A stretch of 47,175 bases of DNA from Bacteroides caecigallinarum (GCF_021531075.1 NZ_JADYTJ010000023.1:1-47175), one strand, 5' to 3'. Shown: positions 35,658 through 43,342, numbered from the stretch's first letter. Numbers and translations are program-made. Notes: generated by a model not told the origin, from the sequence alone.

Positions 35658-35997
35658 TCCTTCTCGACGATACGAACACCCTGTGGTTCTTCATCAGTTG
35701 CGGGTCCTCCCACAATCCGTAGCACACCACATCCGCTTCAGGAATCTCCTACAGCTGCTCCTTCGCCCTGATGTACACGTCCCCGCTAGCTATCAGCGTG
35801 TTCATACCTTCCGGTGCCTTATCCATTATCTCCTCATACAGTGGCAGTTGCAAGTCCAGCAGCCATGCCGTACCGCCTCCCGAGCCCAGTTTCTTTCCCA
35901 CCGGGTCCGACGTACAGAACCATTCCTTTCTGTCCGCTCCGGTTATATCGTGAAAACATTCCACCAGATTTGGTGGCAGTGAGAGTAATTTTTTCAT
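35658..35997 (-). pseudogene. fkp: Remnant of fkp, bifunctional fucokinase/GDP-fucose pyrophosphorylase
   Basis: The frame from 35997 begins MKKLLSLPPNLVECFHD and continues KEWFCTSDPVGKKLGSGGGT, the distinctive N-terminus of Bacteroides Fkp (about 950 residues when intact). Three lesions are visible. About 50 residues are missing in frame between TAWLLD and LQLPLYEE, removing the nucleotide-binding loop. A TAG stop follows KEQL (probably CAG to TAG), after which homology resumes as EIPEADVVCYGLWEDPQLM. Finally, homology stops at the edge of repeat block B. It cannot make a working enzyme. The intact pathway would salvage free L-fucose to GDP-fucose. The comparison with Fkp is from memory of the family. 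Confidence 0.88.
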
Positions 35998-36103
35998 CGT
36001 TTTTATGATTTATCCTGCAATATTAGCTATTTCTGTGCTTATAAGCAAGAAAAAGTGTGAACTTTTCTTATCTTCCCTGCCGATAAATCTGTATTGTTAC
36101 AAT

Positions 36104-36150
36104 AAAAAAAGCGCATCCTGTCTGGGAACTTCCCCATCAGGATGCGCTTT
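36104..36150 (-). terminator. Strong terminator of the fimbrillin gene
   Basis: Arms GCGCATCCTG (36111-36120) and CAGGATGCGC (36138-36147), extended by A/T pairs, with a T-rich tail on the minus strand (36110-36104). It is 20 bp after the fimbrillin stop. The 35998-36103 stretch shows no gene. Confidence 0.9.
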
Positions 36151-36169
36151 ATATTTATTTCTTAAAATG

Positions 36170-37156
36170 TTATTGAACAGTTGTCTCTTGTTTTTTCATT
36201 GTTATGGTAGGAGTTGTATAAATTTTTCCGGCTTCAAAAGCAGATAATCCATATAATGTAGCTGTATACATCTCACTCATGTTATCTTTTGCTGTAATGG
36301 TAATATTTTTACCTTCTGTCAACTTCGTTGGAGGAATTACAAGGTATACATACCATAACCCATCACTTTCTTTAATAGATGTATATGATTCATTTGTATT
36401 AAATGTAGATGATTCGGCAGAAGCTGTTTTATAACCATTATCATTGTTCAAATAAGCCCTAGTTGCAAAAATGTTAGTATTATCTGTAGATTTTATTTCA
36501 AAATATTTTATTTCATCACCTTTATCTAGATCTTTGAGTGTAAATTTAATTACGGAAGTTTCATGTTTTAAAGTAAAATCCCCTAATGTTCCATTTGAAT
36601 ATATAGTGGAAGCACTCATGAAATCGTATTTACCCAAATGATAATTTAAAAAATTATCACCTACAGTCCTATTTTCTGAACCATTAATAGTTATTGTTGC
36701 AAAATTGTTTTTCTTAAAAATACTTAATTTATTTTTTTCTCCATACAACACATTTAGTTGTTGACCTTCTTGCCAATTATCATTAATAGTAATACTGAAA
36801 GTCGCAGTTTTACCTTCATTGGTAATATCTGTTATTGTAGCAGTAGAAAATCCACTTTCAGGATTCTCTATATCATATTTACCTTCACCTCCCGAAATAG
36901 TATTTACCAAACCAATATATAGTTTATCTTCATTATTCCACTTAGTTTTTAACTTTATTCCATTTCCTTCAGCCACTTCTTCATACGAAGTTCTTGACAA
37001 AGAATTATCTTCACCCAAAGTGGCAGTAAAAGTAATTGTTTTTGTTTCCTTCTGTGGTTCGTCGATATTTTCTATTTCGTTAGAGCAAGCAGTAAATGCT
37101 CCCATAGCAAGTATTGCTGTTGCAAAAAATGCAATATTTTTGAAATTGTACTTCAT
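36170..37156 (-). CDS. Fimbrillin-family (Mfa-like) lipoprotein
   Basis: A 328-residue lipoprotein: signal peptide with lipobox FTAC (Cys24), then acidic residues. The first beta strands, KTITFTATLGEDNSLSRTSY, match the fimbrillin/Mfa_like_1 opening in which an Arg after ITFTA is the maturation site. Two beta-sandwich domains follow (about 30-170 and 175-315). The protein is probably a pilin subunit or anchored adhesin exported as a lipoprotein. It follows the small peptide gene by 36 bp. Its low G+C differs from the flanking polysaccharide genes and suggests separate acquisition. No FimCDE-like partners are nearby. Confidence 0.8.
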   Translation of the reverse strand: MKYNFKNIAFFATAILAMGAFTACSNEIENIDEPQKETKTITFTATLGEDNSLSRTSYEEVAEGNGIKLKTKWNNEDKLYIGLVNTISGGEGKYDIENPESGFSTATITDITNEGKTATFSITINDNWQEGQQLNVLYGEKNKLSIFKKNNFATITINGSENRTVGDNFLNYHLGKYDFMSASTIYSNGTLGDFTLKHETSVIKFTLKDLDKGDEIKYFEIKSTDNTNIFATRAYLNNDNGYKTASAESSTFNTNESYTSIKESDGLWYVYLVIPPTKLTEGKNITITAKDNMSEMYTATLYGLSAFEAGKIYTTPTITMKKQETTVQ

Positions 37157-37192
37157 TGTTTCAAATAGATTAAAGATTAATACTAAGGATTA

Positions 37193-37372
37193 TTATTCAG
37201 CCCAATTTAGACCACTAGCTTCAGGAGGTGTAGTTGAACCCATATTTCCACCATATTCAATATCACTAATACTCGCACTCAATATAGCACCTTCATTCTG
37301 CAATTCCATAACGTCGCACTTTGGAGCCTGATACTCCTGAATTTTTTCCATGATTGAATTAGATTTGTTCAT
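37193..37372 (-). CDS. Small companion peptide (59 residues) upstream of the fimbrillin gene
   Basis: Best read from the ATG at 37372 (MNKSNSIMEKIQEYQAPKCD); a further ATG at 37351 is possible. The pattern YxAPKCDVMELQNEGAILSAS recurs, as far as I recall, in many short Bacteroidales proteins of unknown role encoded next to surface-protein genes. The tail is Gly/Ser/Pro-rich and ends GLNWAE. There is no signal peptide. The leader-like first half and the sharply different tail would fit a precursor peptide, but no modification enzyme is nearby. Confidence 0.55.
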   Translation of the reverse strand: MNKSNSIMEKIQEYQAPKCDVMELQNEGAILSASISDIEYGGNMGSTTPPEASGLNWAE

Positions 37373-37402
37373 AATTTGATGTGTTTTTAGGTTTGTTCCT
37401 TG

Positions 37403-37410
37403 CAAATATA
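37403..37410 (-). promoter_or_regulatory. -7 promoter element for the small-peptide/fimbrillin unit
   Basis: Minus-strand TATATTTG fits TAnnTTTG and lies 30 bp upstream of the ATG at 37372. That favours this start over any further upstream. No clear -33 box. Confidence 0.5.
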
Positions 37411-37470
37411 GAATAATAAACAATATAATACACCTATTGTTAATACTTTTTAATAATAAAATTTACGAAT

Positions 37471-37479
37471 GGGGGGGGG
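37471..37479. repeat. Homopolymeric G9 tract upstream of the fimbrillin promoter
   Basis: Nine consecutive G on the plus strand in an otherwise A+T-rich spacer, about 60 bp upstream of the -7 element. Such tracts are slippage-prone. Confidence 0.7.
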
Positions 37480-37548
37480 TATTTAAATTTTTTAAATAAC
37501 CATCCTGTGCTAATACAAAAAATACAGTTTATATGCAATTATACAATT

Positions 37549-37574
37549 AATGCGTCCCGTTTCCGAAACGCATT
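37549..37574 (-). terminator. Possible terminator of the second Rpn gene
   Basis: Arms AATGCGT / ACGCATT (37549-37555 / 37568-37574) lie 29 bp past the Rpn stop. The tail is A+T-rich but not a clean T run. Confidence 0.45.
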
Positions 37575-37602
37575 AAAAATTATTTTGCATTAAACTCTGT
37601 AT

Positions 37603-38502
37603 TCATAGCTTTTCCACTTCTTCTTCAGTCAATCCCGTACTTTGTGCAATCTGTACCGTGGTTAGTCCCAACGATTTCAGATTCCTGGCTATATCTTTTT
37701 TTTCTTCCGCACGCCCTTCCGCACGTCCTTCTGCACGTCCTTCCGCACGCCCTTCTGCACGCCCTTCCGCACGTCCTTCTGCACGTTCCGTCATTATATT
37801 GTCACGAAGAATCACTATATTATCCAAGTGTTTATAGTATGCTTTCAGTTCATCCCGGCTCATTCTGTCCAGTTTCAGTTGTTCCTTCACGGTGTCCAGT
37901 CCCGGTGCCGTTGCGTCCTCAGGCACAATTCCGGTGTTCAGGTAATAAATCCATTCCTCCAGTGGAGTTTTTGCTATTCTGTTGAAGTCATTCACTTTCA
38001 GAATATAGTATTCAGGATACAGCTGGCTCACCTTATCCACTTTAAACGTCTGTTTCTGAAACGGGCTAAGCTCCAGTACATCCCCATCATGCATACCTAT
38101 AAATTCCGTTTTTCCGTGATATACGAAATCCTTTCCGTGTCCCAGCGAGAAATACACTATATTCACGCTATACACTTTTCGCACCTTCTCATATCCCTCT
38201 CCACGGTTTATATATTCCGTCACAAGTTTAGATACGCCGAACAGCATACGTTGGAAATACGCAAACTCATTATTATTCTGCACCTCTATCAGCACCAGTT
38301 CCCCTTTAGAGTTCTCAGCCAGCATATCCACTCGGTTATACTTGTCGAATTCATCCTCCTGATTACTCTCGCTTTCCAGCAGTTTGTGGATAGTCACCTT
38401 TTCCTCCAGCAGTGTAGTGAGCAGTCCTTCCAATACTGCATAATTAGCCTTGTTGCGCAGTAATCGCTTCATGGCCCAGTCAAAACGAATATAATTTTCC
38501 AT
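37603..38502 (-). CDS. Rpn-family PD-(D/E)XK nuclease with AEGR repeats (second copy)
   Basis: A 299-residue paralogue of 22243-23142, nearly identical through the nuclease core (YNRVDMLAEN, ELVLIEVQNN, LFGVSKLVTEYINRGEGY). It diverges after about residue 190. Seven RAEG/RAEE tetrapeptides (37704-37787) precede a C-terminal segment, VQIAQSTGLTEEEVEKL, that resembles a short HTH-like helix pair. Candidate internal starts are Met214 (37863) and the Met in DNIMTERAEG directly before the repeats. In E. coli Rpn systems a separately translated C-terminal product inhibits the nuclease. It lies 24 bp after the third Rpn-like gene (38527-39612), possibly co-transcribed. Confidence 0.85.
   Translation of the reverse strand: MENYIRFDWAMKRLLRNKANYAVLEGLLTTLLEEKVTIHKLLESESNQEDEFDKYNRVDMLAENSKGELVLIEVQNNNEFAYFQRMLFGVSKLVTEYINRGEGYEKVRKVYSVNIVYFSLGHGKDFVYHGKTEFIGMHDGDVLELSPFQKQTFKVDKVSQLYPEYYILKVNDFNRIAKTPLEEWIYYLNTGIVPEDATAPGLDTVKEQLKLDRMSRDELKAYYKHLDNIVILRDNIMTERAEGRAEGRAEGRAEGRAEGRAEGRAEEKKDIARNLKSLGLTTVQIAQSTGLTEEEVEKL
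37704..37787 (-). repeat. Seven near-identical 12-bp tandem repeats in the second Rpn gene
   Basis: Exact 12-bp units differ only at two positions (CTTCYGCACGYC on the plus strand). The homogeneity suggests recent expansion or turnover by slippage. Each unit adds four residues in frame. Confidence 0.9.
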
Positions 38503-38526
38503 AATGCAGTCTATTTCCCGTTAATA

Positions 38527-39612
38527 TCAATCCTTTAAATATTGATTAATCAAGTCTGTCGTTACGTTCAGCTTTCCTGCTATAACGTCTGCCGACACAC
38601 CCTGCTCATACAGCATTTTAGCCATATCTTTTATCATCTGATTCTTCTCATCAATCTCCAGATTCTTATGCTCAATCATCTGATTCTTATTCTCAAGTTC
38701 CTGATTTTTCTCATCAATCATCTGATTCTTATTCTCAAGTTCCTGATTCTTATTCTCAAGTTCCTGATTCTTATTCTCGAGTTCCTGGTTCTTATTCTCG
38801 AGTTCCTGGTTCTTATTCTCGAGTTCCTGGTTCTTTTTTTCGATTTCCTTATCCCTCATCATGATGGCAGTATCCCTTTCCTCTATTTCCGATAGAATTT
38901 CGTCCTCCACCTCCATAGCCCGTTTCACTTCCGGAGTACCTCCCGCCATGACCAGTCTGTTCAGAACGAAGAACTCATCCCCTTCGAAGAGCGATTCATC
39001 CATTTCCATAAAATGTTCGTTACCTTCCACGCAATACTCCTGGTCGAACACCTGCAGCACCCTTTCCAGTTTATTTCTCAGTCTTCCCTTCAGATACGGA
39101 ATCTGCACTATGATGCTGTCATGCGTCAGGCTCTCCACAAACGGATCCGGCACCCCGTTCACTATCGGGTTCGAGTCATAGTCCAGATAATTCCTTTTCA
39201 CATACACCACCGGTTCCTCCAGGTCCCCCAGTTTATGTCCCAGAATATAGATAGCCACCATCGGATACGCAAACCCCTTCGGGTTCACCTCCCTTTCCGG
39301 CACATTTCTTTTGTCGTTATATTGCGAAGCCAGATACTGTCTGAATCTCAGAGTTTCCGTCACCAGCCACGTTTTCTGCAGTTCTATCAGTACGATACTC
39401 TCACTACCGTCCTCATTTCTCACCTTCGCGTTAAAGTCCAGTCTGAACATCGAGATATTCCTTTTGGTCAGTCCCGCATACTCCTGCTGTTTCATTTCCA
39501 CAGCCACCACATCCTTTTTCAGCAAAGCCGAAAGGATAATCCGTGCCACCCGTTCATCATCCATCATGAACTTGAACACAGAGTCATAAATAGGGTTAGC
39601 AATATAAGTCAT
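38527..39612 (-). CDS. Rpn-like PD-(D/E)XK protein with heptad-repeat coiled coil
   Basis: About 361 residues from the ATG at 39612; an upstream TTG at 39633 is open but less likely. The start TYIANPIYDSVFKFMMDDER is typical of Bacteroidales PD-(D/E)XK 'transposase' proteins. RLDFNAKVRNEDGSESIVLI supplies Asp, and IELQ the E-x-Q. The C-terminal third is a coiled coil of ENKNQEL heptads, five encoded by near-perfect 21-bp repeats (38724-38828) and more degenerate ones around them. A last helix pair, GVSADVIAGKLNVTTDLI, resembles a small HTH. It is a different branch from the two AEGR-type Rpn proteins but shares the plan nuclease - repeat - terminal helices. It has its own promoter at 39631. 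Confidence 0.8.
   Translation of the reverse strand: MTYIANPIYDSVFKFMMDDERVARIILSALLKKDVVAVEMKQQEYAGLTKRNISMFRLDFNAKVRNEDGSESIVLIELQKTWLVTETLRFRQYLASQYNDKRNVPEREVNPKGFAYPMVAIYILGHKLGDLEEPVVYVKRNYLDYDSNPIVNGVPDPFVESLTHDSIIVQIPYLKGRLRNKLERVLQVFDQEYCVEGNEHFMEMDESLFEGDEFFVLNRLVMAGGTPEVKRAMEVEDEILSEIEERDTAIMMRDKEIEKKNQELENKNQELENKNQELENKNQELENKNQELENKNQMIDEKNQELENKNQMIEHKNLEIDEKNQMIKDMAKMLYEQGVSADVIAGKLNVTTDLINQYLKD
38724..38828 (-). repeat. Five 21-bp tandem repeats encoding coiled-coil heptads
   Basis: Units start at 38724, 38745, 38766, 38787 and 38808, differing at only one or two bases. Each encodes one ENKNQEL heptad, so unit gain or loss keeps both frame and coiled-coil register. Confidence 0.9.
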
Positions 39613-39630
39613 AGTCGATACCTTTATCCG

Positions 39631-39661
39631 CAAAAATACATTAAAATAATCATTCTGTCAA
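39631..39661 (-). promoter_or_regulatory. Promoter of the heptad-repeat Rpn-like gene
   Basis: Minus-strand TTG (39661-39659), a 20-bp spacer, then TATTTTTG (39638-39631). The ATG at 39612 is 19 bp downstream. The box abuts the end of the Wzi gene. Confidence 0.55.
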
Positions 39662-39664
39662 CAC

Positions 39665-41137
39665 CTAGCGGTTGATATATCTGTACCTCACCGTCATAGT
39701 GGCCCCGGTAGAGTTCCCAGGGTACTGTCCGCGGTCCATTGCAAAGGCCAGTTTGAAATCCCAGTATTTCAGTCGGGTAGGAGAGTAGTTCACCTCCGCC
39801 ATACCGCTGAACTGCTTCTTAACACTGTCGAAAGGAGCACTGTACGAGCCCCAGTGCCTTGCATAAGTAGCCAGCAGCCTCCAGCTCCATTCATTTGTAG
39901 GACAACCTTTCAGTCCCACGTGCTGCGCCTTCAGCCTCGAACCCTTTATTCTGTTCGTTCCGTCCGTATTATATTCCGGTCCCAGTAGGAGAGGATGTCC
40001 CAAAGAAGCCCCGAAGCTCTGCCATCCCAGATACTCCCCGTTCGTATAGTAATTATCGCAACCACTCATCTGCAGGTCCTTGAACGAGAACACATCGTCA
40101 TACAGAATCGGTCCCGTCTGATCCGTAGTGTTCAGCCCCTCCCATACCACAGACTCAATCCATCTGTTCTTCGGGAAGTTCAGTTCCACACCTATATGCC
40201 CATCCTTCCATCTGCCATACTGCCAGAACATCTGCGAATGATCCTCAAAATAATGCTCCAGATACCCCCTCAGTCTCCATTCCCCGAAGTAAAGGTTCAG
40301 TCCGAAGTTCCAGCTTCCACAGTGATTCCCCTGCACGTTCGCCAGTCGGCTGTCCCTACCCGGAATAAAGATATTCCAGTAGTCCCTCAGTCCGTCCGGC
40401 ATATCCTTCACCAGTGTCACCGTGCCGTCACTGTTCTTCTTCATCCTGTCCCCCCCGAACTGAGCAGCCGTAATAAGCCCGAACTCAAATTCAGCAGGCA
40501 GTTTCTCCTTGTTACCCAGTCTCAGCATCAGCGCCTTGCTGTGATACAGCACATCAGTAGTATACACCTGTCCCGGCGCCACAAACTCCCTTTGCCATGC
40601 CCCGTCACAGAAATACCCATATGCCACATGCCCTTTCAGAGCCAGCCATTTCCTCGTGCCCGGCACACTCCAATATTCCTTAATCTCGCCCCTCACTTGC
40701 GGCAGCGGTCTGTTGTTCGCACCCTCCGTCATCCATCCGCTAGTCAGTTCCACGTTCTTTTCCATCGGCACGTTCGCCCTTTCGCGGCTACCAATGCTCA
40801 GCGTCAGGCATTGCCACGACACATCCCAGTACAGTTGCTGCATCCACACATCCTCCAGAGTGTTCAGTCCCCCCACAAGTTCCGCTCCCGCATCAATCCT
40901 CCAGTTACGTTTCATCTTCAGCGAGTAACCTATCTCCGCACTCAGGTAGCCGTTCTTGCCCTTGTTCCCCGTCATGCCGAATCTATTGGCAGAAGTCCAC
41001 ATCGGAGCAAACTTCCCGTTTGCAGCCGTTCCGCTCATTTCCACCTCCACAGCCAGCGAGTCCCTGTCCGCCCCTGCAGCACCTGCCACGCCTGCCATCC
41101 ACGTCACGGCAGCCACTATAAAATATCTCATAATCAT
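39665..41137 (-). CDS. Wzi-family capsule assembly outer-membrane protein
   Basis: A 490-residue exported beta-barrel. A signal peptide ends AGAAGA (about 1-23). The body follows the Wzi-type pattern with many Trp/Tyr-rich strands (APMWTSANRFGMTGNKGKNG, IDAGAELVGGLNTLEDVWMQ, NFGLNLYFGEWRLRGYLEHYFED) and ends TMTVRYRYINR. E. coli Wzi is a surface lectin that holds capsule on the cell. Bacteroidota homologs ('capsule assembly Wzi family') are assumed to do likewise. It has its own promoter (41160) and fits the surrounding polysaccharide locus. Confidence 0.85.
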   Translation of the reverse strand: MIMRYFIVAAVTWMAGVAGAAGADRDSLAVEVEMSGTAANGKFAPMWTSANRFGMTGNKGKNGYLSAEIGYSLKMKRNWRIDAGAELVGGLNTLEDVWMQQLYWDVSWQCLTLSIGSRERANVPMEKNVELTSGWMTEGANNRPLPQVRGEIKEYWSVPGTRKWLALKGHVAYGYFCDGAWQREFVAPGQVYTTDVLYHSKALMLRLGNKEKLPAEFEFGLITAAQFGGDRMKKNSDGTVTLVKDMPDGLRDYWNIFIPGRDSRLANVQGNHCGSWNFGLNLYFGEWRLRGYLEHYFEDHSQMFWQYGRWKDGHIGVELNFPKNRWIESVVWEGLNTTDQTGPILYDDVFSFKDLQMSGCDNYYTNGEYLGWQSFGASLGHPLLLGPEYNTDGTNRIKGSRLKAQHVGLKGCPTNEWSWRLLATYARHWGSYSAPFDSVKKQFSGMAEVNYSPTRLKYWDFKLAFAMDRGQYPGNSTGATMTVRYRYINR

Positions 41138-41159
41138 GAATTCTTTAAAAATTATGCAG

Positions 41160-41167
41160 CAAAAATA
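41160..41167 (-). promoter_or_regulatory. -7 promoter element for the Wzi gene
   Basis: Minus-strand TATTTTTG fits TAnnTTTG, 23 bp before the first ATG at 41137. Confidence 0.5.
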
Positions 41168-41227
41168 GTAATTATTAATATTATCCCCACAATAAAATCA
41201 TATATTCTTCACCATATCAAAACACAA

Positions 41228-41259
41228 ATGCCCATAATGAGTCATGTCATTACGGGCAT
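41228..41259 (-). terminator. Terminator of the AAA/DUF4276 pair
   Basis: A 13-bp stem with a single G-T pair (41228-41240 / 41247-41259) and 6-nt loop, followed on the minus strand by TTTGTGTTTTG. It lies 58 bp past the DUF4276 stop. Confidence 0.75.
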
Positions 41260-41316
41260 ATATTCATGTTCTGATAATCAGCATACACTATTAATCTTTT
41301 GATATGGATTTTATGA

Positions 41317-42018
41317 TCAAAAATTCAGAATACCCTCTATCCATTTATTAAAGTGAGGGCATTTCTCCCTTAATACCTCAATACCAACTTTTGCAGTTAT
41401 GAATTTGCCTGTTTTGGGCTTGTTATAATGAAAAAAAGGTTTCGCTTTTTCTCCTTCTATAGCTTTTATTATACGCTTGCTTGGAGCTGTGTTAGGGTTA
41501 TCGTTAATCAGTTCCGGATTTCCTGTAGCTTTCAAGGCATCGTTCAGCATCTTTATTCTTTTCTCACATCCTGCATATAGCAAAGGCAGATAATCCAAGC
41601 CACAAAAAACCAGAGCCTCAAACTCGTGAAGCTGTATATATGGAATAAACCTAGCCTCCTCCTCATAACGCGCAAAAGCCTCCTCCAGGGATTCAACCTT
41701 TTTATATTTATCAGTTATATTCCTACTCTTGTCATATTCCGGGAAACTGGCAGGTAACTGATAATAATCGAACATAGTAGTGAATATGTGCCTTTCATAC
41801 TCATTGTCAATATACGATTTCTTTATTATATCCAGATGGTTATGTACCTGGCTGAAAGAATACATACCTCCGGCAGTTCCTTTTTTTGTGTTTGTGCCTA
41901 TAAGGATACTTTTCACAGAAGCTATTCCCTTATCCAGCAGATACGGCTTTAAAACCTCTTCCACGAAGCCCTGCTCAGTCTGTCCCTCACATAATACGTG
42001 AACTATTTTATTTTTCAT
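41317..42018 (-). CDS. DUF4276 family protein (putative nuclease partner)
   Basis: A 233-residue protein with the DUF4276 signature. An N-terminal VLCEGQTEQGFVEEVLKPYL has the Toprim-like Glu. YIQLHEFEALVFCGLDYLP (about 125-143) and NTAPSKRIIKAIEG follow. The family is found paired with AAA ATPases and is suspected to be a Toprim/OLD-like nuclease subunit. The start overlaps the ATPase stop by 4 nt (ATGA), which fixes it as the second gene of a coupled pair. A role in phage defence is inference from this pairing. Confidence 0.85.
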   Translation of the reverse strand: MKNKIVHVLCEGQTEQGFVEEVLKPYLLDKGIASVKSILIGTNTKKGTAGGMYSFSQVHNHLDIIKKSYIDNEYERHIFTTMFDYYQLPASFPEYDKSRNITDKYKKVESLEEAFARYEEEARFIPYIQLHEFEALVFCGLDYLPLLYAGCEKRIKMLNDALKATGNPELINDNPNTAPSKRIIKAIEGEKAKPFFHYNKPKTGKFITAKVGIEVLREKCPHFNKWIEGILNF

Positions 42019-43142
42019 ACCGGTCTGCCTCCTATAACATTTTTATCCCACAGTTCACTTACAGTAAAATGTTCAAGCCACAAAGCGTAATCCTTTTTAT
42101 TGAGTTTCCTTACAGTAGTATATTCGTTTTCCCCATCCATTTCCACCACCGACACACTTTCAATATCAAAATTATCCACCAGGTCTTTACATTGCGAAGC
42201 CACAATAATCTGTGCATGTATGGCCGCGTCCTTTATCATTTCAGCAAGTTGCGAAACGGCATAAGGGTGCAGTCCCAGTTCCGGTTCATCAATTATAATC
42301 ACCCTTGGCATTGTTTTTTCCGGCTGTAGCAGTAGTGTGGCAAGAGCGATAAACCTTATCGAGCCGTCGGAAAGCTGATGAGCATTGAATATATAGTCCG
42401 AGCCCGATTTGTCCATCCATCTCAATGAAATATTGCCGCCTACAGGTTCCAGATAGAAATCCCTGAACTGAGGAACAACATCACTCACATAGTCCACTAT
42501 TCTTTGATAAGAGTCATTGAAAAAGTTCTTCAGGAAAAAAAGAAAAGAGGGTAGGTTATTTCCCTGCGATTGCAGATAATTTGCTGTTTCCACCGGACAG
42601 GCCATTCTTAAAGGTCCATTGTCCGAAGAATCGTGAAATTGGTACACCTTGCAGAAAGACAACATTTTGTAAATGGACTGTGCCACCCTGTCCTTATTTC
42701 CTACCAAAGCCGATTCCTTGAAGTCAGGTTGTAAAACCACCTGATACGGTTTTTCTTCACCCACTCTGTGCCAGAACACATTCTCTTCCGTAATGATAAG
42801 CCTGTCAGGAGCCGCCTTGCTAAGAGTAAACTGGTAAGTATCTATAGATTTGCTGTCAGCGAAAACCAGTTCTGCCGATATAGCCGGTGTCCTTTTAGCT
42901 CCATAATGCAATAAAGAATTGGCTGTACCAGCCATTTCCACATACATTTCGAACGAACGGCTCATCATATAACTAATCATCTTGAAGAAACCTATGATAT
43001 TGCTTTTCCCAGCTCCGTTAGCCCCAAGCAAAATATTCACATCCCCCAATTTCAAGGATACAGGATTGTTATAGGATATTGATTTATATCCCTTTATCAT
43101 AACCTCCTGAAGCTTTATAGAGTAATTATGTCTTCTTATCAT
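42015..43142 (-). CDS. AAA-family ATPase (OLD/RecF-like), first gene of a putative defence pair
   Basis: About 375 residues from the ATG at 43142. The upstream in-frame start at 43199 would overlie the promoter. Walker A is GANGAGKS (40-47). The ABC-like signature LSDGSIRFIALATLLL precedes Walker B VIIIDEPELGLHP and a sensor-type IIVASQCKDLVD. This is the AAA_21/OLD-like ATPase layout without the C-terminal Toprim domain, which here may be supplied in trans by DUF4276. It has its own promoter (43188) and the pair its own terminator (41228), so it is an autonomous unit between polysaccharide genes. Confidence 0.88.
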   Translation of the reverse strand: MIRRHNYSIKLQEVMIKGYKSISYNNPVSLKLGDVNILLGANGAGKSNIIGFFKMISYMMSRSFEMYVEMAGTANSLLHYGAKRTPAISAELVFADSKSIDTYQFTLSKAAPDRLIITEENVFWHRVGEEKPYQVVLQPDFKESALVGNKDRVAQSIYKMLSFCKVYQFHDSSDNGPLRMACPVETANYLQSQGNNLPSFLFFLKNFFNDSYQRIVDYVSDVVPQFRDFYLEPVGGNISLRWMDKSGSDYIFNAHQLSDGSIRFIALATLLLQPEKTMPRVIIIDEPELGLHPYAVSQLAEMIKDAAIHAQIIVASQCKDLVDNFDIESVSVVEMDGENEYTTVRKLNKKDYALWLEHFTVSELWDKNVIGGRPV

Positions 43143-43187
43143 GTTAAAATCCGAATATAAAAAATTGTTATAATCATTCAAGTGAAA

Positions 43188-43195
43188 CAAAAATA
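43188..43195 (-). promoter_or_regulatory. -7 promoter element for the AAA/DUF4276 cassette
   Basis: Minus-strand TATTTTTG fits TAnnTTTG, 46 bp upstream of the ATG at 43142. It supports independent expression of the cassette and the shorter ATPase start. Confidence 0.5.
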
Positions 43196-43269
43196 ACACA
43201 AAAACTGTTATTCGGCAAAAGTTCCGGGTATTTTCATTCCTATTTCGTCATTCCTTCTGATTATCTCCT

Positions 43270-43340
43270 TTATCTTCCTTTGTTCAAGATTCTCCAGAAG
43301 AAATGCCATGTCCGGAACACAGGTTCACACATCATTTCCC
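43270..43340 (-). pseudogene. C-terminal remnant of a second nucleotidyltransferase-fold gene
   Basis: In the minus strand the frame ending at 43270 reads EPVFRTWHFFWRILNKGR then stop. It is closely similar to the C-terminus of the gene at 44218-45315 (GPAFKVWHFFWRISNRNL then stop). A 20-bp stretch (43289-43308) is identical to 44237-44256. Only this tail is left; the upstream part has been replaced by the membrane-protein gene. The rest of 43196-43342 shows nothing further. Confidence 0.7.
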
Positions 43341-43342
43341 CA

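Noticed and set aside
35749..35997. An 82-residue intact small protein
   Set aside because: It is the fkp N-terminus with an internal deletion; homology continues past the stop codon, so it is a remnant.
37704..37787. Short regularly spaced repeats that could be read as a CRISPR array
   Set aside because: The units are contiguous 12-bp in-frame codon repeats without spacers, inside an Rpn coding sequence.
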